DNA of 64,000 bases from Zoogloeaceae bacterium. Lineage in GTDB: Bacteria > Pseudomonadota > Gammaproteobacteria > Burkholderiales > Rhodocyclaceae. The position numbers were made by a program, and so were the translations under genes. The stretch is from positions 1-64,000 of the forward strand of contig JAITMP010000019.1 of the NCBI GenBank assembly GCA_031277315.1, in the 5' to 3' direction. Shown here one piece after another: positions 54,171-64,000 of the stretch (within the stretch, counting starts at the first letter, position 1; each line of letters opens with the position of its first letter). Under the pieces are notes generated by a model that saw only the letters and a program-made list of their open reading frames with translations, did not search any database and had not been told where the DNA came from.

Positions 54171-56540
54171 TCAGATCACGAACACCGGCTTCATCTTCAC
54201 CGGCAGCAGGCAGCCCTTGCGCGCGCGGTGCAGGCGGTATTTCTCCATCTCCTTGCCTTCCACCTTGCACGGCACCGTCTTGCCGCCGCGACCGATGCCT
54301 TCGACGACGACGCGGGCGCCGTCGCTGACCGTCACGCCGATCAGTTCTTCCCCCTTGTCGAGTCCCATGACGACAACGCCGCGTCCGGCGGACTGGCTTT
54401 TCATTTCCGTGGCGGCGAACAGCAGCAGGCGGCCGTTGCCGGACACCGCCGCGACAGCGCCGCCGCCCGCCTTGGCCGGATGCAGCACGCGCTCGCCCGC
54501 TTCAAGGCTCATGAAGCTCTTGCCCGCCTTCTGCCGCGAAACGAGATCGCCCGTCTTGGCGATGAAGCCGTAACCGCCGGAGTTGGCGAAAAGGTATTGC
54601 GCCTCGGGCGCGTCGGAAACGGCGGCGGCGACGCGGCCCCCGGCTTGCAGGTCGATCATGGTCGCGATCGGCGCGCCGTCGCCGCGTCCGCCGGGCAGAT
54701 CGGCCACGCGCAGCGAATAGGCGCGGCCATTCGTATCGACGACGATCAGCGGCCAGGTGGTGCGCGTCTCGGCGACAAAGAAAGGATAGTCGCCGGCCTT
54801 GTAGCTGATGGCGGTGTGGTCAAGCCCGTGGCCGTCGCGGCGGCGCACCCAGCCGTTCTTCGACAAAATCACCGTCACCGGCTCGTCGGGCGCCTGAATC
54901 TCGGCCGGCGCAACCGGCGCCACCGCCTCGATCAGCGTGCGGCGGCTGTCGCCGTACTGCTTGGCGTCCTGCTCGATCTCTTTCAGAATCAGCCGGGTCA
55001 TTTCCTTGCGCTCGGCGAGAATACGGCGCAGCGATTTTTCCTCGTCTTTCAGCTCGGCCAGTTCCTTCTCGATCTTGATGCCTTCAAGCCGGGCCAGTTG
55101 GCGCAGGCGAATTTCGAGAATGTCCTCGGCCTGCACCGGCGACAAGCCGAATTTCGCCATCAGATCCTGCTTCGGCTCGTCCGAATTCCGGATCACCTTG
55201 ATGACCTTGTCGATGTCGAGGAAGACGATCATGCGGCCATCGAGGATGTGGATGCGGCGCTCGACTTCGGTCAGGCGATGGCGCGTGCGCCGCTCGACGG
55301 TATCGAAGCGGAAAGCGACCCACTCGGCGATGATCTGCGCGAGGTCTTTCTGCCGTGGCCGGCCGTCGCGCCCGAGCATGGTGAAATTGAGCGTGACGTT
55401 GCTCTCCAGGCTGGTGTTGGCGAGCAGCGCGTTCATGGTTTCCTGCACGTCCTGATTCTTCGACTTCGGTTCGAGAATCAGGCGCACCGGCTCTTTCTCG
55501 TTCGACTCGTCGCGCACCGTGTCGAGCACCGAGAGCATCAACTGCTTGAGGTTTTTCTGCTCCTGCGAAACGTCCTTGCGCCCCTGCTTCGGCTGCGGGT
55601 TGGTGAGCGATTCGATCTCGGCGGAAATCTGCGCCGCCGACACGCCGTGCGGCAACTCGTACACGACGATGCGCCACTGGCCGCGGGCCAGCCCCTCGGT
55701 GCGCCAGCGCGCGCGCATGCGCAGGCTGCCGCGCCCCGCCGCGTAGGCGTCCTCGATGTCTTTCGGCTGCGAAATAATCTGGCCGCCGCCGGGAAAATCC
55801 GGCCCGCGCACATGGGCCAGCAGTTCGGCCACCGTGGCCTGCGGATTGCGGATGAGATGGATCGCCGCCTGCGCCACCTCGGACAGGTTGTGCGGCGGAA
55901 TTTCCGTCGCCATGCCGACGGCGATGCCGGAAGCGCCGTTCAGCAGCGCCATCGGCAAGCGCGCCGGCAGCAACACCGGCTCCTGAAACGCGCCGTCGTA
56001 GTTGGGCGCGAAATCGACCGTGCCGCGATCAAGCTCGCCGAGCAGGAGTTCCGCGATCGGCGTCAGGCGCGCTTCGGTATAGCGCATCGCCGCCGGCGCG
56101 TCGCCGTCGCGCGAGCCGAAGTTGCCCTGTCCGTCGATGAGCGGATAGCGCAGCGAGAAATTCTGCGCCACCCGCACCATGGCGTCGTACACGCTCTGGT
56201 CGCCGTGCGGGTGGAACTTGCCGATCACATCGCCGACGACGCGGGCGCTTTTCACCGGCTTGGCGCCGGCCTTCAGGCCCATCTCGTGCATGGCGTAGAG
56301 AATGCGCCGCTGCACCGGCTTCTGGCCGTCCTCGACATGCGGCAGGGCGCGGCCAGTGACAACGCTCATGGCATATGTCAGATAAGCGCGCTCGGCGTAC
56401 AGATCGAGCGGCAGGACATCGCCGGACAGCGCCGGCGCAGGCGATGCCGGCGGCATGGGTGGCTTGGGTGGCATGGGTGACATGGGCGCGCCGCCGTCCG
56501 CCGCCGCCTCGTCAAACAGATCGGGGGTGCCGTTGCTCAT
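54171..56540 (-). CDS. parC: DNA topoisomerase IV subunit A
   Basis: ParC is the DNA-cleaving subunit that decatenates daughter chromosomes. [14 protein letters not shown], the [15 protein letters not shown] loop and the catalytic Y154 in [10 protein letters not shown] are clear. The C-terminal beta-pinwheel follows ([29 protein letters not shown]). A GyrA box is not seen, supporting ParC over GyrA. In the quinolone-contact loop, E. coli S80 and E84 correspond to Q115 and D119 here. A 40-residue N-terminal extension is rich in Met and Pro and is encoded by four 9-bp repeats (56452-56487). The length is 789 residues. It overlaps parE by one base. Confidence 0.95.
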   Translation of the reverse strand: MSNGTPDLFDEAAADGGAPMSPMPPKPPMPPASPAPALSGDVLPLDLYAERAYLTYAMSVVTGRALPHVEDGQKPVQRRILYAMHEMGLKAGAKPVKSARVVGDVIGKFHPHGDQSVYDAMVRVAQNFSLRYPLIDGQGNFGSRDGDAPAAMRYTEARLTPIAELLLGELDRGTVDFAPNYDGAFQEPVLLPARLPMALLNGASGIAVGMATEIPPHNLSEVAQAAIHLIRNPQATVAELLAHVRGPDFPGGGQIISQPKDIEDAYAAGRGSLRMRARWRTEGLARGQWRIVVYELPHGVSAAQISAEIESLTNPQPKQGRKDVSQEQKNLKQLMLSVLDTVRDESNEKEPVRLILEPKSKNQDVQETMNALLANTSLESNVTLNFTMLGRDGRPRQKDLAQIIAEWVAFRFDTVERRTRHRLTEVERRIHILDGRMIVFLDIDKVIKVIRNSDEPKQDLMAKFGLSPVQAEDILEIRLRQLARLEGIKIEKELAELKDEEKSLRRILAERKEMTRLILKEIEQDAKQYGDSRRTLIEAVAPVAPAEIQAPDEPVTVILSKNGWVRRRDGHGLDHTAISYKAGDYPFFVAETRTTWPLIVVDTNGRAYSLRVADLPGGRGDGAPIATMIDLQAGGRVAAAVSDAPEAQYLFANSGGYGFIAKTGDLVSRQKAGKSFMSLEAGERVLHPAKAGGGAVAAVSGNGRLLLFAATEMKSQSAGRGVVVMGLDKGEELIGVTVSDGARVVVEGIGRGGKTVPCKVEGKEMEKYRLHRARKGCLLPVKMKPVFVI

Positions 56541-58519
56541 CAGATATCCGCCTCAACCAGATTGCCCTTTTCTTCCATCCAGCCACGGCGGCCGGCAGAT
56601 TCGCCTTTCGCCATCAGCAGGGTGAACATCTTTTGCGTTTCTTCCTCCGCCCCCGCCCGCAACGCCACCGGCAGCACGCGCCGCGTCGCCGGATCCATGG
56701 TGGTTTCGCGCAACTGCTCCGGGTTCATTTCGCCAAGGCCCTTGAAGCGGCCAATCTCGATGGCGGCGGGATTGACGCCCTCTTTCTTCAGGCGGTCGCG
56801 GATCGTTTCCAGTTCGCCTTCGTCCAGCGCGTACAAACGCTTCGCCGGACGCTTCTTGCCCGAGGCCGGCACGTCGACGCGGTAGAGCGGCGGCATGGCG
56901 ACGTAGACGTGGCCGCGCGCGATCAGCTTGGGGAAATGCCGATAGAATAAAGTCAGCAGCAGCGTCTGGATATGCGCGCCGTCGACGTCGGCATCCGACA
57001 TGATGACGATCTTGCCGTAGCGCAAGCGGTCGAGCACGTCGTCCGCCGCCTCAACCGGATGCGGATCGACGCCGAGGGCGACGGCGATGTCGTGAATCTC
57101 GGTGTTGGCGAAAAGGCGGTTGGCGTCGACCTCGAACGCATTCAGCACCTTGCCGCGCAGCGGCAGGATGGCTTGCGTTTCCTTGTTACGCGCCATCTTG
57201 GCCGAGCCGCCGGCAGAATCGCCCTCGACGAGAAACAGTTCGTTGTCGGCGATATCCCCGCTTTCGCAATCCGAGAGCTTGCCCGGCAGCACGGCGACGC
57301 CGGAAGATTTTTTCTTTTCGACTTTCTGCGCCGTGCGCAAGCGCGCCTCGGCCTGCTTGATGGCGAGTTGCGCGATGGCCTTGGCGGCGTCGAGATGATT
57401 GTTGAGCCAGATTTCGAGCGGATCGCGGATCATGCTGGAAACCAGCTTCACCGCTTCGCGCGAATTGAGTTTTTCCTTCACCTGGCCCTGAAACTGCGGA
57501 TCGAGGATGCGCGCGGAAAGAATGAAACTCATGCGCCCGCAGACATCCTCCTGCTGCAACTTGACGCCGCGCGGCAGCAGGGCGTGATGTTCGATGAAGG
57601 ATTTCACCGCCTCGAAGATGCCGGCGCGCAAGCCCGATTCGTGCGTGCCGCCGAGCGCGGTCGGGATCAGGTTCACATAGGATTCGGCGCAGACCGGCTC
57701 GGCAAACCAGCCGATCGCCCAGGTTGCGCCCTCCCCTTCGGCGAAAAATTCGTCGTCGGGCACGGCATGTTTCTCGCCGGTATACACCGGGCAGACCGCT
57801 TCGACGCCGGCGCCGGCTTCTTCCAGATAGCCTTGCAGCCCGAGCGGATAGCGCCAGGTCTTGGCCGCCCCGCCCTGTTCATTCTCCAGCGTCACCGCAA
57901 GCCCCGGCAGCAGCACCGCCTTCGAGCGCAGCAGCCGCTCCAGTTCGGCGACCGGCAGCTTGGCCGAGTCGAAATATTGCGCGTCCGGCCAGACGCGGAT
58001 GCGCGTGCCGGTCTGCCGGCCGCAGGATTCGCCGGTTTGCACATCCGAATATTTCTCGCCGTTCTCGGAGAACACGACGAGATGCACGCGGCCTTCGCGG
58101 CGCACTTCGACCTCGACGCGCTTCGACAGCGCGTTGGTGACGGACACGCCAACGCCGTGCAGCCCGCCGGAAAAAGCATACGCCGCCTGGCCCGACTTCT
58201 TGTCGAACTTGCCGCCCGCGTGCAGGCGCGTGAAGGCCAGCACCACCACCGGCACCTGTTCCTCGGGATGCGGGCCGACCGGAATGCCGCGGCCGTCGTC
58301 GTCAACCGTGATGGAGCCGTCGGCGTGCAGCGTGACGCGGATGTTTTTGGCGAAACCGGCTAGCGCCTCGTCGGCGGCGTTGTCGATGACTTCCTGAATG
58401 ATGTGCATCGGCGAATCGGTGCGGGTGTACATCCCCGGCCGCTCGCGCACCGGTTCGAGGCCCTTCAGCACGCGGAAGGAGGATTCGTCGTAAGCGGCGT
58501 TCTTTTTGTTCATCTGCAT
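56540..58519 (-). CDS. parE: DNA topoisomerase IV subunit B
   Basis: ParE is the ATPase subunit. The GHKL motifs ([43 protein letters not shown]) and the Toprim residues ([44 protein letters not shown]) are intact. The C-terminal [13 protein letters not shown] is also present. At 659 residues it has the ParE length and lacks the long insert of proteobacterial GyrB. The TGATG junction couples it to parC. Confidence 0.96.
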   Translation of the reverse strand: MQMNKKNAAYDESSFRVLKGLEPVRERPGMYTRTDSPMHIIQEVIDNAADEALAGFAKNIRVTLHADGSITVDDDGRGIPVGPHPEEQVPVVVLAFTRLHAGGKFDKKSGQAAYAFSGGLHGVGVSVTNALSKRVEVEVRREGRVHLVVFSENGEKYSDVQTGESCGRQTGTRIRVWPDAQYFDSAKLPVAELERLLRSKAVLLPGLAVTLENEQGGAAKTWRYPLGLQGYLEEAGAGVEAVCPVYTGEKHAVPDDEFFAEGEGATWAIGWFAEPVCAESYVNLIPTALGGTHESGLRAGIFEAVKSFIEHHALLPRGVKLQQEDVCGRMSFILSARILDPQFQGQVKEKLNSREAVKLVSSMIRDPLEIWLNNHLDAAKAIAQLAIKQAEARLRTAQKVEKKKSSGVAVLPGKLSDCESGDIADNELFLVEGDSAGGSAKMARNKETQAILPLRGKVLNAFEVDANRLFANTEIHDIAVALGVDPHPVEAADDVLDRLRYGKIVIMSDADVDGAHIQTLLLTLFYRHFPKLIARGHVYVAMPPLYRVDVPASGKKRPAKRLYALDEGELETIRDRLKKEGVNPAAIEIGRFKGLGEMNPEQLRETTMDPATRRVLPVALRAGAEEETQKMFTLLMAKGESAGRRGWMEEKGNLVEADI

Positions 58520-58614
58520 GGCTCTGTTTCGGCGGCGTCGCGCGCGGGCACGCCTCCCGGCTCAAGGAGCAAGCCGGGAATGAATATGAATTGCATGTGT
58601 CTCGGGAATAAAAA

Positions 58615-58691
58615 TGGGGTGGATGATGGGACTCGAACCCACGACAACCGGAATCACAATCCGGGACTCTACCAACTGAGCTACATCCACC
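58615..58691 (-). tRNA. tRNA-His (GTG)
   Basis: Read on the minus strand, the gene starts with the extra 5' G of tRNA-His, then GTGGATG paired with CATCCAC. The anticodon loop TTGTGAT has GTG between a CCGGA/TCCGG stem. The T loop GGTTCGAGTCC is standard, and CCA is encoded. It is third in a Pro-Arg-His cluster. Confidence 0.96.
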
Positions 58692-58710
58692 GCTGATTGA
58701 TGCTTCGGGC

Positions 58711-58787
58711 TGGCGCGCCCGACAGGACTCGAACCTGTAACCCCCGGCTTAGAAGGCCGGTGCTCTATCCGGTTGAGCTACGGGCGC
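58711..58787 (-). tRNA. tRNA-Arg (TCT)
   Basis: The acceptor stem GCGCCCG pairs with CGGGCGC. The anticodon stem CCGGC/GCCGG holds the loop CTTCTAA with anticodon TCT. The T loop GGTTCGAGTCC and an encoded CCA are present. It lies 19 bp from tRNA-His. Confidence 0.96.
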
Positions 58788-58839
58788 CTGTCGGCCGGTG
58801 CCGGGTTTCGCGGGTGCCGATTGCGTCCTGGCTGGGTCC

Positions 58840-58916
<77 letters not shown>

Positions 58917-58926
58917 AAGGAGTCGC

Positions 58927-58955
58927 ATTTTACTCGGGCGCCCAGCGCAGGTCAA
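58927..58955 (-). promoter_or_regulatory. sigma-70 promoter of the tRNA cluster
   Basis: On the minus strand TTGACC (58955-58950) and TAAAAT (58932-58927) are separated by exactly 17 bases and lie about 11 bp before the tRNA-Pro 5' end. Each hexamer is one base off consensus. A GC-rich stretch follows the -10, as in stringently controlled promoters. This is the best housekeeping promoter seen in the window. Confidence 0.8.
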
Positions 58956-58965
58956 TTCAACACGC

Positions 58966-59979
58966 TCACTTCGGCACGGCTTTGAGGAGCGCGCGGACGT
59001 TCTCCTCATCGAGTTCCTGAATCATGCCGCGCTTCAGGCGCGGCGGCAGGGAGACGGGGCCGAAGCGCACCCGGATCAGGCGGCTGACCTGCACGCCGAT
59101 GGCTTCGAACATGCGGCGCACTTCGCGGTTGCGGCCTTCGTTGAGGGTGACGTGATACCAGCGGTTGGCACCCTCGCCGCCACGGGAAACCAGCGTGGTG
59201 AAGCGGGCTTCGCCGTCTTCCAGCGGAATGCCGTCGAGCAGGGCCTGTTCCTGTTCCGGGCGCAGTTCGCCGATGATCCGCACGGCATACTCGCGCTCGA
59301 ATTCGGAGCGCGGATGCATCAGCCGGTTGGCCAGTTCGCCGCTGCTGGTGAAAATCAGCAGCCCTTCGGTGTTGAAATCGAGCCGGCCGACATTCACCCA
59401 GCGACCGCCGCCGATGCGCGGCAGCTTGTCGAACACACTGGGCCGGCCTTGCGGATCGTCGCGGGAGACGATTTCCCCTTCCTGCTTGTGATACAGCAGC
59501 ACGCGCGGCGCGCGCGGGGCGAACTTGAGGTTGACCTGCTTGCCGTTCACCCGCACCCGGTCTTGCGGGCCGATGCGCTGGCCGACGTGGGCCGGCTTGC
59601 CGTTCACGCTCACCCGCCCGGCGACGATCCATTCCTCCAGTTCGCGGCGGGAGCCGAGGCCGGCCTGCGCCAGCATCTTGTGCAGTTTTTGCGGTTCGGC
59701 GCCGTGCGCGGCATGGCGGACGGACTGCGCGGGATGGCCGCGCCGCCCGCTGCGCTCGCCGGAATCCGGCCTGCCGCCAGACCACGGCCTTTCTGCTGAC
59801 CTCTCTGCTGACCTCTCTGCCGACCTCTCTGTCGATCTCCCTGCCGGCCTTTTTACTTCCGCCGGCGCGATGCGATTGCCGTCAACGTCGCCACGCCGGG
59901 GAGGCGGCGCGCGATTGCCGTCCGGCTCCTCCCCTTTCCGGGTCGTGGGCCGCCGGAAAGGGCTACGCTTGCGCTGCAT
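58966..59979 (-). CDS. rluB: 23S rRNA pseudouridine synthase RluB-like
   Basis: The enzyme has an S4 RNA-binding domain ([32 protein letters not shown]). The RsuA/RluB catalytic domain follows, with its Asp in [14 protein letters not shown] and the motifs [21 protein letters not shown] and RFGPVSLP. The 100-residue N-terminus is basic and low-complexity, with an Arg-Ser-Ala-Glu repeat encoded by five 12-bp units at 59789-59848. Starting at the ATG at 59979, the product is 337 residues and overlaps scpB by 17 bp. The scpA-scpB-rluB order is the usual one and supports the RluB call. Confidence 0.9.
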   Translation of the reverse strand: MQRKRSPFRRPTTRKGEEPDGNRAPPPRRGDVDGNRIAPAEVKRPAGRSTERSAERSAERSAERPWSGGRPDSGERSGRRGHPAQSVRHAAHGAEPQKLHKMLAQAGLGSRRELEEWIVAGRVSVNGKPAHVGQRIGPQDRVRVNGKQVNLKFAPRAPRVLLYHKQEGEIVSRDDPQGRPSVFDKLPRIGGGRWVNVGRLDFNTEGLLIFTSSGELANRLMHPRSEFEREYAVRIIGELRPEQEQALLDGIPLEDGEARFTTLVSRGGEGANRWYHVTLNEGRNREVRRMFEAIGVQVSRLIRVRFGPVSLPPRLKRGMIQELDEENVRALLKAVPK

Positions 59980-60529
59980 CGGCAAGATCCATTACACGTT
60001 CGATTTCGGTCAATGGCGGCAACTCGGACAAGCTGCGCAGGCGCAGATCGTCGAGAAAACGCTTTGTCGTGGCATACAGCGCCGGGCGGCCCGGCGTGTC
60101 GCGGTGGCCGACGGTGTCGATCCAGCCGCGGCCTTCAAGCACTTTCAGCACATTCGGCGTGACGGCGACGCCGCGAATGTCCTCGATGTCGCCGCGCGTC
60201 ACCGGCTGGCGGTAGGCGATGATGGCCAGTGTTTCCAGCACGGCGCGAGAATAGCGCGGCGGCTTCTCGTTCTTGAGGCGGTCGAGATAAGTCTGATATT
60301 CGGGCTTGGTCTGAAAGCGCCAGCCGCTGGCAAGCTGCACCAGTTCGATGCCGCGTCCGGCCCATTCGGCGCGAAGGTCGTTCAGCAGCACGCGCCAGGT
60401 GTCGTCGTCGAACTCCTCGTCGAACAGCTTTTTCATGTCGGTGAGCGACAACGGCTCGACCGTGACCAGCAGCGCGGTTTCCAGAATGCGCTTGTACTCT
60501 TCAGGCGTGTACGGTTGGGACGTCGACAT
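59963..60529 (-). CDS. scpB: segregation and condensation protein B
   Basis: ScpB is the winged-helix partner of ScpA in the SMC-ScpAB condensin complex. The N-terminal [30 protein letters not shown] and the C-terminal [45 protein letters not shown] with [17 protein letters not shown] are diagnostic. The length of 188 residues is normal. It overlaps scpA by 29 bp and rluB by 17 bp. Confidence 0.95.
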   Translation of the reverse strand: MSTSQPYTPEEYKRILETALLVTVEPLSLTDMKKLFDEEFDDDTWRVLLNDLRAEWAGRGIELVQLASGWRFQTKPEYQTYLDRLKNEKPPRYSRAVLETLAIIAYRQPVTRGDIEDIRGVAVTPNVLKVLEGRGWIDTVGHRDTPGRPALYATTKRFLDDLRLRSLSELPPLTEIERVMDLADAAQA

Positions 60530-61355
60530 CGTTTGGTCCTGTTTCAGAATGGGCCAATTTTACATAGATCGGCGCGAATACTTCGTTCTGGGTCACCTCG
60601 ATCATGCACTCGCGGGCAAGCTCCAGCACGGCGAGAAAATTCACCACCAGCCCGGCCACGCCGAGCGTAAGGTCGAACAGCTTGGCGAATTCGACATAAG
60701 CGCCGCCTTGCAGCTTGCGCAGCACGATGCTCATGTGCTCGCGCACCGACAACTCCTCGCGCCGCACTTTGTGATGCTGCATCACCTTGGCGTGCTTCAT
60801 GAGCGACAGCCAGGCCACCTGCAGATCGTGCAGATTGACATCGGGCAGGCGTTCGGCGGCGGCATCGGCGACCCACACCGACACCCAGCGGTAGTCGCGC
60901 ATCGCCTGCGGCAGCGCGTCGAGCCGCGCGGCGGCGGCTTTCATCTGCTCGTATTCGAGCAGGCGGCGCACCAGTTCGGCGCGCGGATCGAGCGTTGTAT
61001 CTTCCTCCTCGATCTTCTTTGGCCGTGGCAGCAGCATGCGCGACTTGATCTCCAGCAGCATCGCCGCCATCAGCAAATATTCGGCGGCCAGCTCGAGATT
61101 GCGCGCCCGCATCGCTTCGACATATTCGAGATACTGCGCCGTCAGCGGCGCCATCGGAATGTCGAGAACGTTGATGTTCGCCTTGCGGATCAGATACAGC
61201 AGCAGGTCGAGCGGCCCCTCGAAGGATTCCAGATAGACTTCCAGCGCGTCGGGCGGAATGTAGAGATCCTTCGGCAATTCCGGCAGCGGCTCGCCATAGA
61301 GTCTGGCGACCGGCTGGGCCGGTTCGGGCGGCGTCGATTCCATGCTCGTTTCCAT
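60501..61355 (-). CDS. scpA: segregation and condensation protein A
   Basis: ScpA is the kleisin subunit. [34 protein letters not shown] and [21 protein letters not shown] are the classic N-terminal motifs. The C-terminal part ([39 protein letters not shown]) is the winged helix that contacts the SMC head. The length is 284 residues. No smc gene is in the window. Confidence 0.95.
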   Translation of the reverse strand: METSMESTPPEPAQPVARLYGEPLPELPKDLYIPPDALEVYLESFEGPLDLLLYLIRKANINVLDIPMAPLTAQYLEYVEAMRARNLELAAEYLLMAAMLLEIKSRMLLPRPKKIEEEDTTLDPRAELVRRLLEYEQMKAAAARLDALPQAMRDYRWVSVWVADAAAERLPDVNLHDLQVAWLSLMKHAKVMQHHKVRREELSVREHMSIVLRKLQGGAYVEFAKLFDLTLGVAGLVVNFLAVLELARECMIEVTQNEVFAPIYVKLAHSETGPNDVDVPTVHA

Positions 61356-61361
61356 GTCCGC

Positions 61362-61832
61362 TCAAGCCACCGTGTAAGCGCCGGTGCCGATGGCGATCAG
61401 GTCGCCGGCGTCGTTGTGCAGTTCCATGCGCGTCACCGCCACCTTGTTGCCGGTGCGCAGGATGTAGCCCTTCGCCTCGAACCACTGGCCAAGACCGGGA
61501 CGCAGATAATCGACACGCATGTCGATGGTGCTGATGCGGGCGAAGCGTTGCAGGCGCTCCTCGATCGGCTCGTCGCGCAACTTGCGCTGCAAGCCGAGAA
61601 AGGCCGTCAGCCCGCCGCAGACATCAATCACCGAGGAGATGACGCCGCCATGCAGATTGCCGCGCATGAAGTTGCCGACCAGTTCCGGCCGCATGGCGAA
61701 ACGCAGCAGCGGGCTTTCGCCGGCGCAGGACACCACGTCGAGGCCGAGCACCTTGTTGAAGGGAATCTTCTCGGTGAACAGCTCGTGGATCGCTTCGAGC
61801 AGCTTGTCTTCCATCTCCTTGCCGTGCGTCAT
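61362..61832 (-). CDS. PaaI-like hot-dog thioesterase
   Basis: The 156-residue protein has the PaaI/YbgC-like core: FAMRPELVGNFMRGNLHGGVISSVIDVCGGLTAFL holds the NxHGG motif and the downstream catalytic Asp. IDMRVDYLRPG, FEAKGYILRTGNKVAVTRMEL and GDLIAIGTGAYTV complete the fold. The start at MTHGKEMEDK (61832) is 11 bp after trpS. It likely hydrolyses an acyl- or aryl-CoA, but the substrate is unknown and the neighbouring genes are not metabolic. Confidence 0.85.
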   Translation of the reverse strand: MTHGKEMEDKLLEAIHELFTEKIPFNKVLGLDVVSCAGESPLLRFAMRPELVGNFMRGNLHGGVISSVIDVCGGLTAFLGLQRKLRDEPIEERLQRFARISTIDMRVDYLRPGLGQWFEAKGYILRTGNKVAVTRMELHNDAGDLIAIGTGAYTVA

Positions 61833-61843
61833 GAGCGCATTCC

Positions 61844-63046
61844 TCAGGCGTAGTTCACGCCCATCGCCTCGCGCACGTCGCGCATGGTTTCGCCGGCCAG
61901 CTTGCGCGCCCGCTCGCAGCCGTCGTCGATGATGTCGCGCACCAGCGCCGGATTGTCGATGTAGGTTTGCGCCCGCTCGTGCATCGGCTCTTGCTCCTTC
62001 AGCACGGCGTCGATCACCGGGTGCTTGCATTCGATGCAGCCGATGCCGGCGCTGCGGCAGCCCTGCTGCACCCATTGCCGGGTCGCCTCGTCGGAGTACA
62101 CCAAGTGAAACTGCCAGACCGGGCAGCGCGCCGGTTCGCCGGGGTCGGTGCGGCGCACCCGCGCCGGATCGGTCTGCATGGTGCGGATTTTCTTCGTCAC
62201 CGAGTCGGCGCTCTCGCGCAGGGAAATCGTGTTCTCGTAGGATTTCGACATTTTCTGTCCGTCGAGGCCGGGCATCTTCGCCGCTTCCGTCAGCAGCGCG
62301 CCGGGTTCGACCAGAATCATCTTGTGGTCGCCCTCGAAGAAGCCGAACAACCGCTCGCGGTCCTCCGGCGGCAGATCCGATGCGGCATCAAGTAGCGCAT
62401 GCGCCCGCGTCCGCGCCTGACGGTCGCCCTCCTGCCGGAAGCGCGTGCGCAGTGCTTCGTATTCCTGAGCGCGTTCAGCGCCGAGCCGCTTTACGGCAGC
62501 GCGCGCCTTGGCCTCGAAATCCGGCTCGCGGCCATACATGTGATTGAAGCGGCGCGCCAATTCGCGCGTGAATTCGACGTGCGGAATCTGGTCCTCGCCG
62601 ACCGGCACCTTGTCGGCGCGGTAAATCAGGATGTCGGCGCTCATCAGCAGCGGATAGCCGAGAAAGCCGTAGGTCGACAGATCCTTGTGTTCGAGTTTTT
62701 CCTGCTGATCCTTGTAGGTCGGCACGCGCTCCAGCCAGCCGAGCGGCGTCATCATCGAGAGCAGCAAATGAAATTCGGCATGCTCCCGCACGCGCGACTG
62801 GATGAACAGAATGGCTTGCGCGGGGTCGACGCCCGCCGCCAGCCAGTCGATGACCATTTCGCGGGCATTCTCCTCGATGGTGCCCGGCTCGTCGTAAGCG
62901 GTGGTCAGCGCGTGCCAGTCGGCGACGAAGAACAGGCAGGGATAGGCACTTTGCAAGCGCACCCAGTTTTTCAGGACGCCGTGATAGTGGCCGAGGTGGA
63001 GGCGCCCGGTGGGGCGCATGCCGGAGAGAACTCGTTCTGCGTACAT
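61844..63046 (-). CDS. trpS: tryptophanyl-tRNA synthetase
   Basis: This class I synthetase has the HIGH-type motif RLHLGHYHGV and the KMSKS motif DGQKMSKSYENTI. SADILIYRADKVPVGEDQIPHVEFTRELARRFN is the TrpRS signature. At 400 residues it is the longer betaproteobacterial form, with an insert around residues 180-250 relative to the roughly 334-residue E. coli enzyme. It lies next to the M50 protease gene, a common pairing. Confidence 0.95.
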   Translation of the reverse strand: MYAERVLSGMRPTGRLHLGHYHGVLKNWVRLQSAYPCLFFVADWHALTTAYDEPGTIEENAREMVIDWLAAGVDPAQAILFIQSRVREHAEFHLLLSMMTPLGWLERVPTYKDQQEKLEHKDLSTYGFLGYPLLMSADILIYRADKVPVGEDQIPHVEFTRELARRFNHMYGREPDFEAKARAAVKRLGAERAQEYEALRTRFRQEGDRQARTRAHALLDAASDLPPEDRERLFGFFEGDHKMILVEPGALLTEAAKMPGLDGQKMSKSYENTISLRESADSVTKKIRTMQTDPARVRRTDPGEPARCPVWQFHLVYSDEATRQWVQQGCRSAGIGCIECKHPVIDAVLKEQEPMHERAQTYIDNPALVRDIIDDGCERARKLAGETMRDVREAMGVNYA

Positions 63047-63061
63047 GTATGCTCGTGTGCG

Positions 63062-63721
63062 TTAAAAAAAGAAAAGTGAATTCAGAAAACGGAAAAAAAC
63101 AATCAGCAACGGCTCCAGTATCCTGCCGAGCATGCCGCTCACCAGCAGCAGCAGCAGGATCGGAAAGCCATACGGCTCCAGCCGGGAAAAACCCCAGGCC
63201 AGCCGATGCGGCAGCAGGCTGACGGCGATGCGGCCGCCATCCAGCGGCGGAATCGGCAGCAGGTTGAGCAGCATCAGCACCGCGTTGATTTCAATGCCGG
63301 CGCCCGCGTTGCCTTTCAGGAAGGCGCTGAACGAACTCAACTCCATGTTCGCCGTCGCCCTCAACAGCGCCGTCCAGCCGATCGCCATCAACAGGTTCGC
63401 GCCCGGCCCCGCCGCCGCCACCCACAGCATGTCCCGCTTCGGATTGCGCAGCCGCCCGAAATTCACCGGCACCGGCTTGGCCCAACCGAACAGGATGCCG
63501 CTGCCGCCCAGCAATTTGCTCAATGCCAGAATCATGCCCGGCACCAGCAGGGTGCCGACCGGATCGACATGGCGCAGCGGATTCAGGCTGATGCGCCCGG
63601 CCAGGTACGCCGTCGGATCGCCGAAATGCCGCGCCACGTAGCCGTGAGCGGCTTCGTGCAAAGTAATGGCGAAAATGACCGGAATGGCGTAGACCGCCAG
63701 AGCCTGAATGAAGGCATCCAT
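63062..63721 (-). CDS. site-2 protease family (M50) membrane metalloprotease
   Basis: The 219-residue protein has the zinc motif HEAAH in TLHEAAHGYVARHFGD near the N-terminus and the third ligand in NLLPIPPLDGGRI (about residues 155-167), with about five or six membrane segments. It belongs to the small Rip/YwhC-like group without PDZ domains, distinct from RseP. Its usual neighbours are trpS, scpA and a Sua5/YciO protein, as here. The substrate is not known. Confidence 0.9.
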   Translation of the reverse strand: MDAFIQALAVYAIPVIFAITLHEAAHGYVARHFGDPTAYLAGRISLNPLRHVDPVGTLLVPGMILALSKLLGGSGILFGWAKPVPVNFGRLRNPKRDMLWVAAAGPGANLLMAIGWTALLRATANMELSSFSAFLKGNAGAGIEINAVLMLLNLLPIPPLDGGRIAVSLLPHRLAWGFSRLEPYGFPILLLLLVSGMLGRILEPLLIVFFRFLNSLFFF

Positions 63722-63749
63722 GATAAGCCGCGCATTCTACCAGAGCGGG

Positions 63750-64000
63750 CTACCGATCCAGACCGAGCGGGGCCAGCGCGCCGCGTCCGGCGCGGACCAG
63801 CGCCGGCGCGGATCCGGTGAGGTCGACCACGGTCGTCATCTCCATGCCGCAGGCGCCCGCTTCGATGATCAGATCAATGCGTTTTTCGAGGCGGTCGCGG
63901 ATGTCTTCGGCGTCGTTGAGCGGCAAGGCGTCGCCGGGCAGCAGCAGGGTCGAACTGAGCATCGGCTCGTCGAGTTCGGCCAGCAGCGCCAGCGGCACGG
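63750..64000 (-). CDS. YrdC/YciO/Sua5-family protein, C-terminal part (cut by window edge)
   Basis: The last 83 codons are present, including EPMLSSTLLLPGDALPLNDAEDIRDRLEKRIDLIIEAG and MEMTTVVDLTGSAPALVRAGRGALAPLGLD. This is the C-terminal end of YciO/TsaC-like L-threonylcarbamoyladenylate synthase folds; the STVVDLT-type motif is characteristic. The N-terminus lies beyond position 64000. YciO rather than TsaC is suggested by the neighbouring trpS and M50 genes. Confidence 0.85.
   Translation of the reverse strand, partial: VPLALLAELDEPMLSSTLLLPGDALPLNDAEDIRDRLEKRIDLIIEAGACGMEMTTVVDLTGSAPALVRAGRGALAPLGLDR

Noticed and set aside
54102-56480. 792-codon open frame on the plus strand opposite parC
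   Set aside because: It is an antisense shadow created by high-GC codon bias. The translation is Arg/His/Ala/Gln-rich with no family motif, and parC on the other strand is complete.
56540-58519. GyrB/GyrA as the identity of the type II topoisomerase pair
   Set aside because: The 659-residue B subunit lacks the GyrB insert and the A subunit has no evident GyrA box; the adjacent parE-parC layout fits topoisomerase IV.

Overview
The window is 64 kb of high-GC, gene-dense DNA that reads as a betaproteobacterial chromosome, most likely a Rhodocyclaceae/Azoarcus-Thauera type with anaerobic aromatic metabolism. This rests on the gene order lepA-lepB-DUF4845-rnc-era-recO-pdxJ-acpS-nagZ, the rpoE-rseABC-mucD unit, the yceD-rpmF-plsX-fabHDG-acpP-fabF unit, a cbb3 oxidase, and phenylglyoxylate oxidoreductase genes in the padEFGHI order known from denitrifying aromatic degraders. 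No database search was run, so family names come from motifs and gene order.

Layout. 1-2.3 kb: ccoNOQ (partial) of a cbb3 oxidase. 2.4-12.9 kb: a long minus-strand housekeeping run (pgsA, uvrC, udg, nagZ, acpS, pdxJ, recO, era, rnc, DUF4845, lepB, lepA), mostly with 1-4 bp overlaps. 12.9-14.4 kb: an AT-rich insertion with a serine recombinase gene that has lost conserved arginines. 14.4-18.6 kb: the envelope-stress unit rpoE-rseA-rseB-rseC-mucD with a sigma-E-like promoter. 18.7-29.7 kb: nadB, a YgfX-like gene, the fatty acid cluster, maf, an RsmI-like methyltransferase and sppA.

29.7-38.4 kb is an accessory region, partly of lower GC. It holds a secreted small protein followed by two tandem DUF2145 paralogues, iorBA on the opposite strand, and a well-formed integron attC site. 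The attC closes a cassette that encodes a secreted protein with three 42-residue cysteine repeats. Beyond it lie a lipoprotein, a membrane/coiled-coil protein and a patch of intergenic palindromes.

38.4-53.9 kb is an aromatic-acid and 2-oxoacid metabolism region: padI-H-G-F-E-D-C, divergent paaK, a small thioesterase, an NDP-forming acyl-CoA synthetase, an FMN 2-hydroxyacid dehydrogenase, a 2[4Fe-4S] ferredoxin and korBA. Together these suggest arylpyruvate -> arylacetyl-CoA (IorAB), phenylacetate -> phenylacetyl-CoA (PaaK), and phenylglyoxylate -> benzoyl-CoA (PadEFGHI). KorAB plus ferredoxin could supply low-potential electrons. The catalytic molybdenum subunit gene padB is absent from its expected place; an 18-codon reading frame with a strong ribosome-binding site sits there instead.

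54.2-64 kb is housekeeping again: parC-parE, a tRNA-Pro/Arg/His cluster with a clear promoter, rluB-scpB-scpA, a PaaI-like thioesterase, trpS, an M50 metalloprotease and a truncated YciO/YrdC-family gene.
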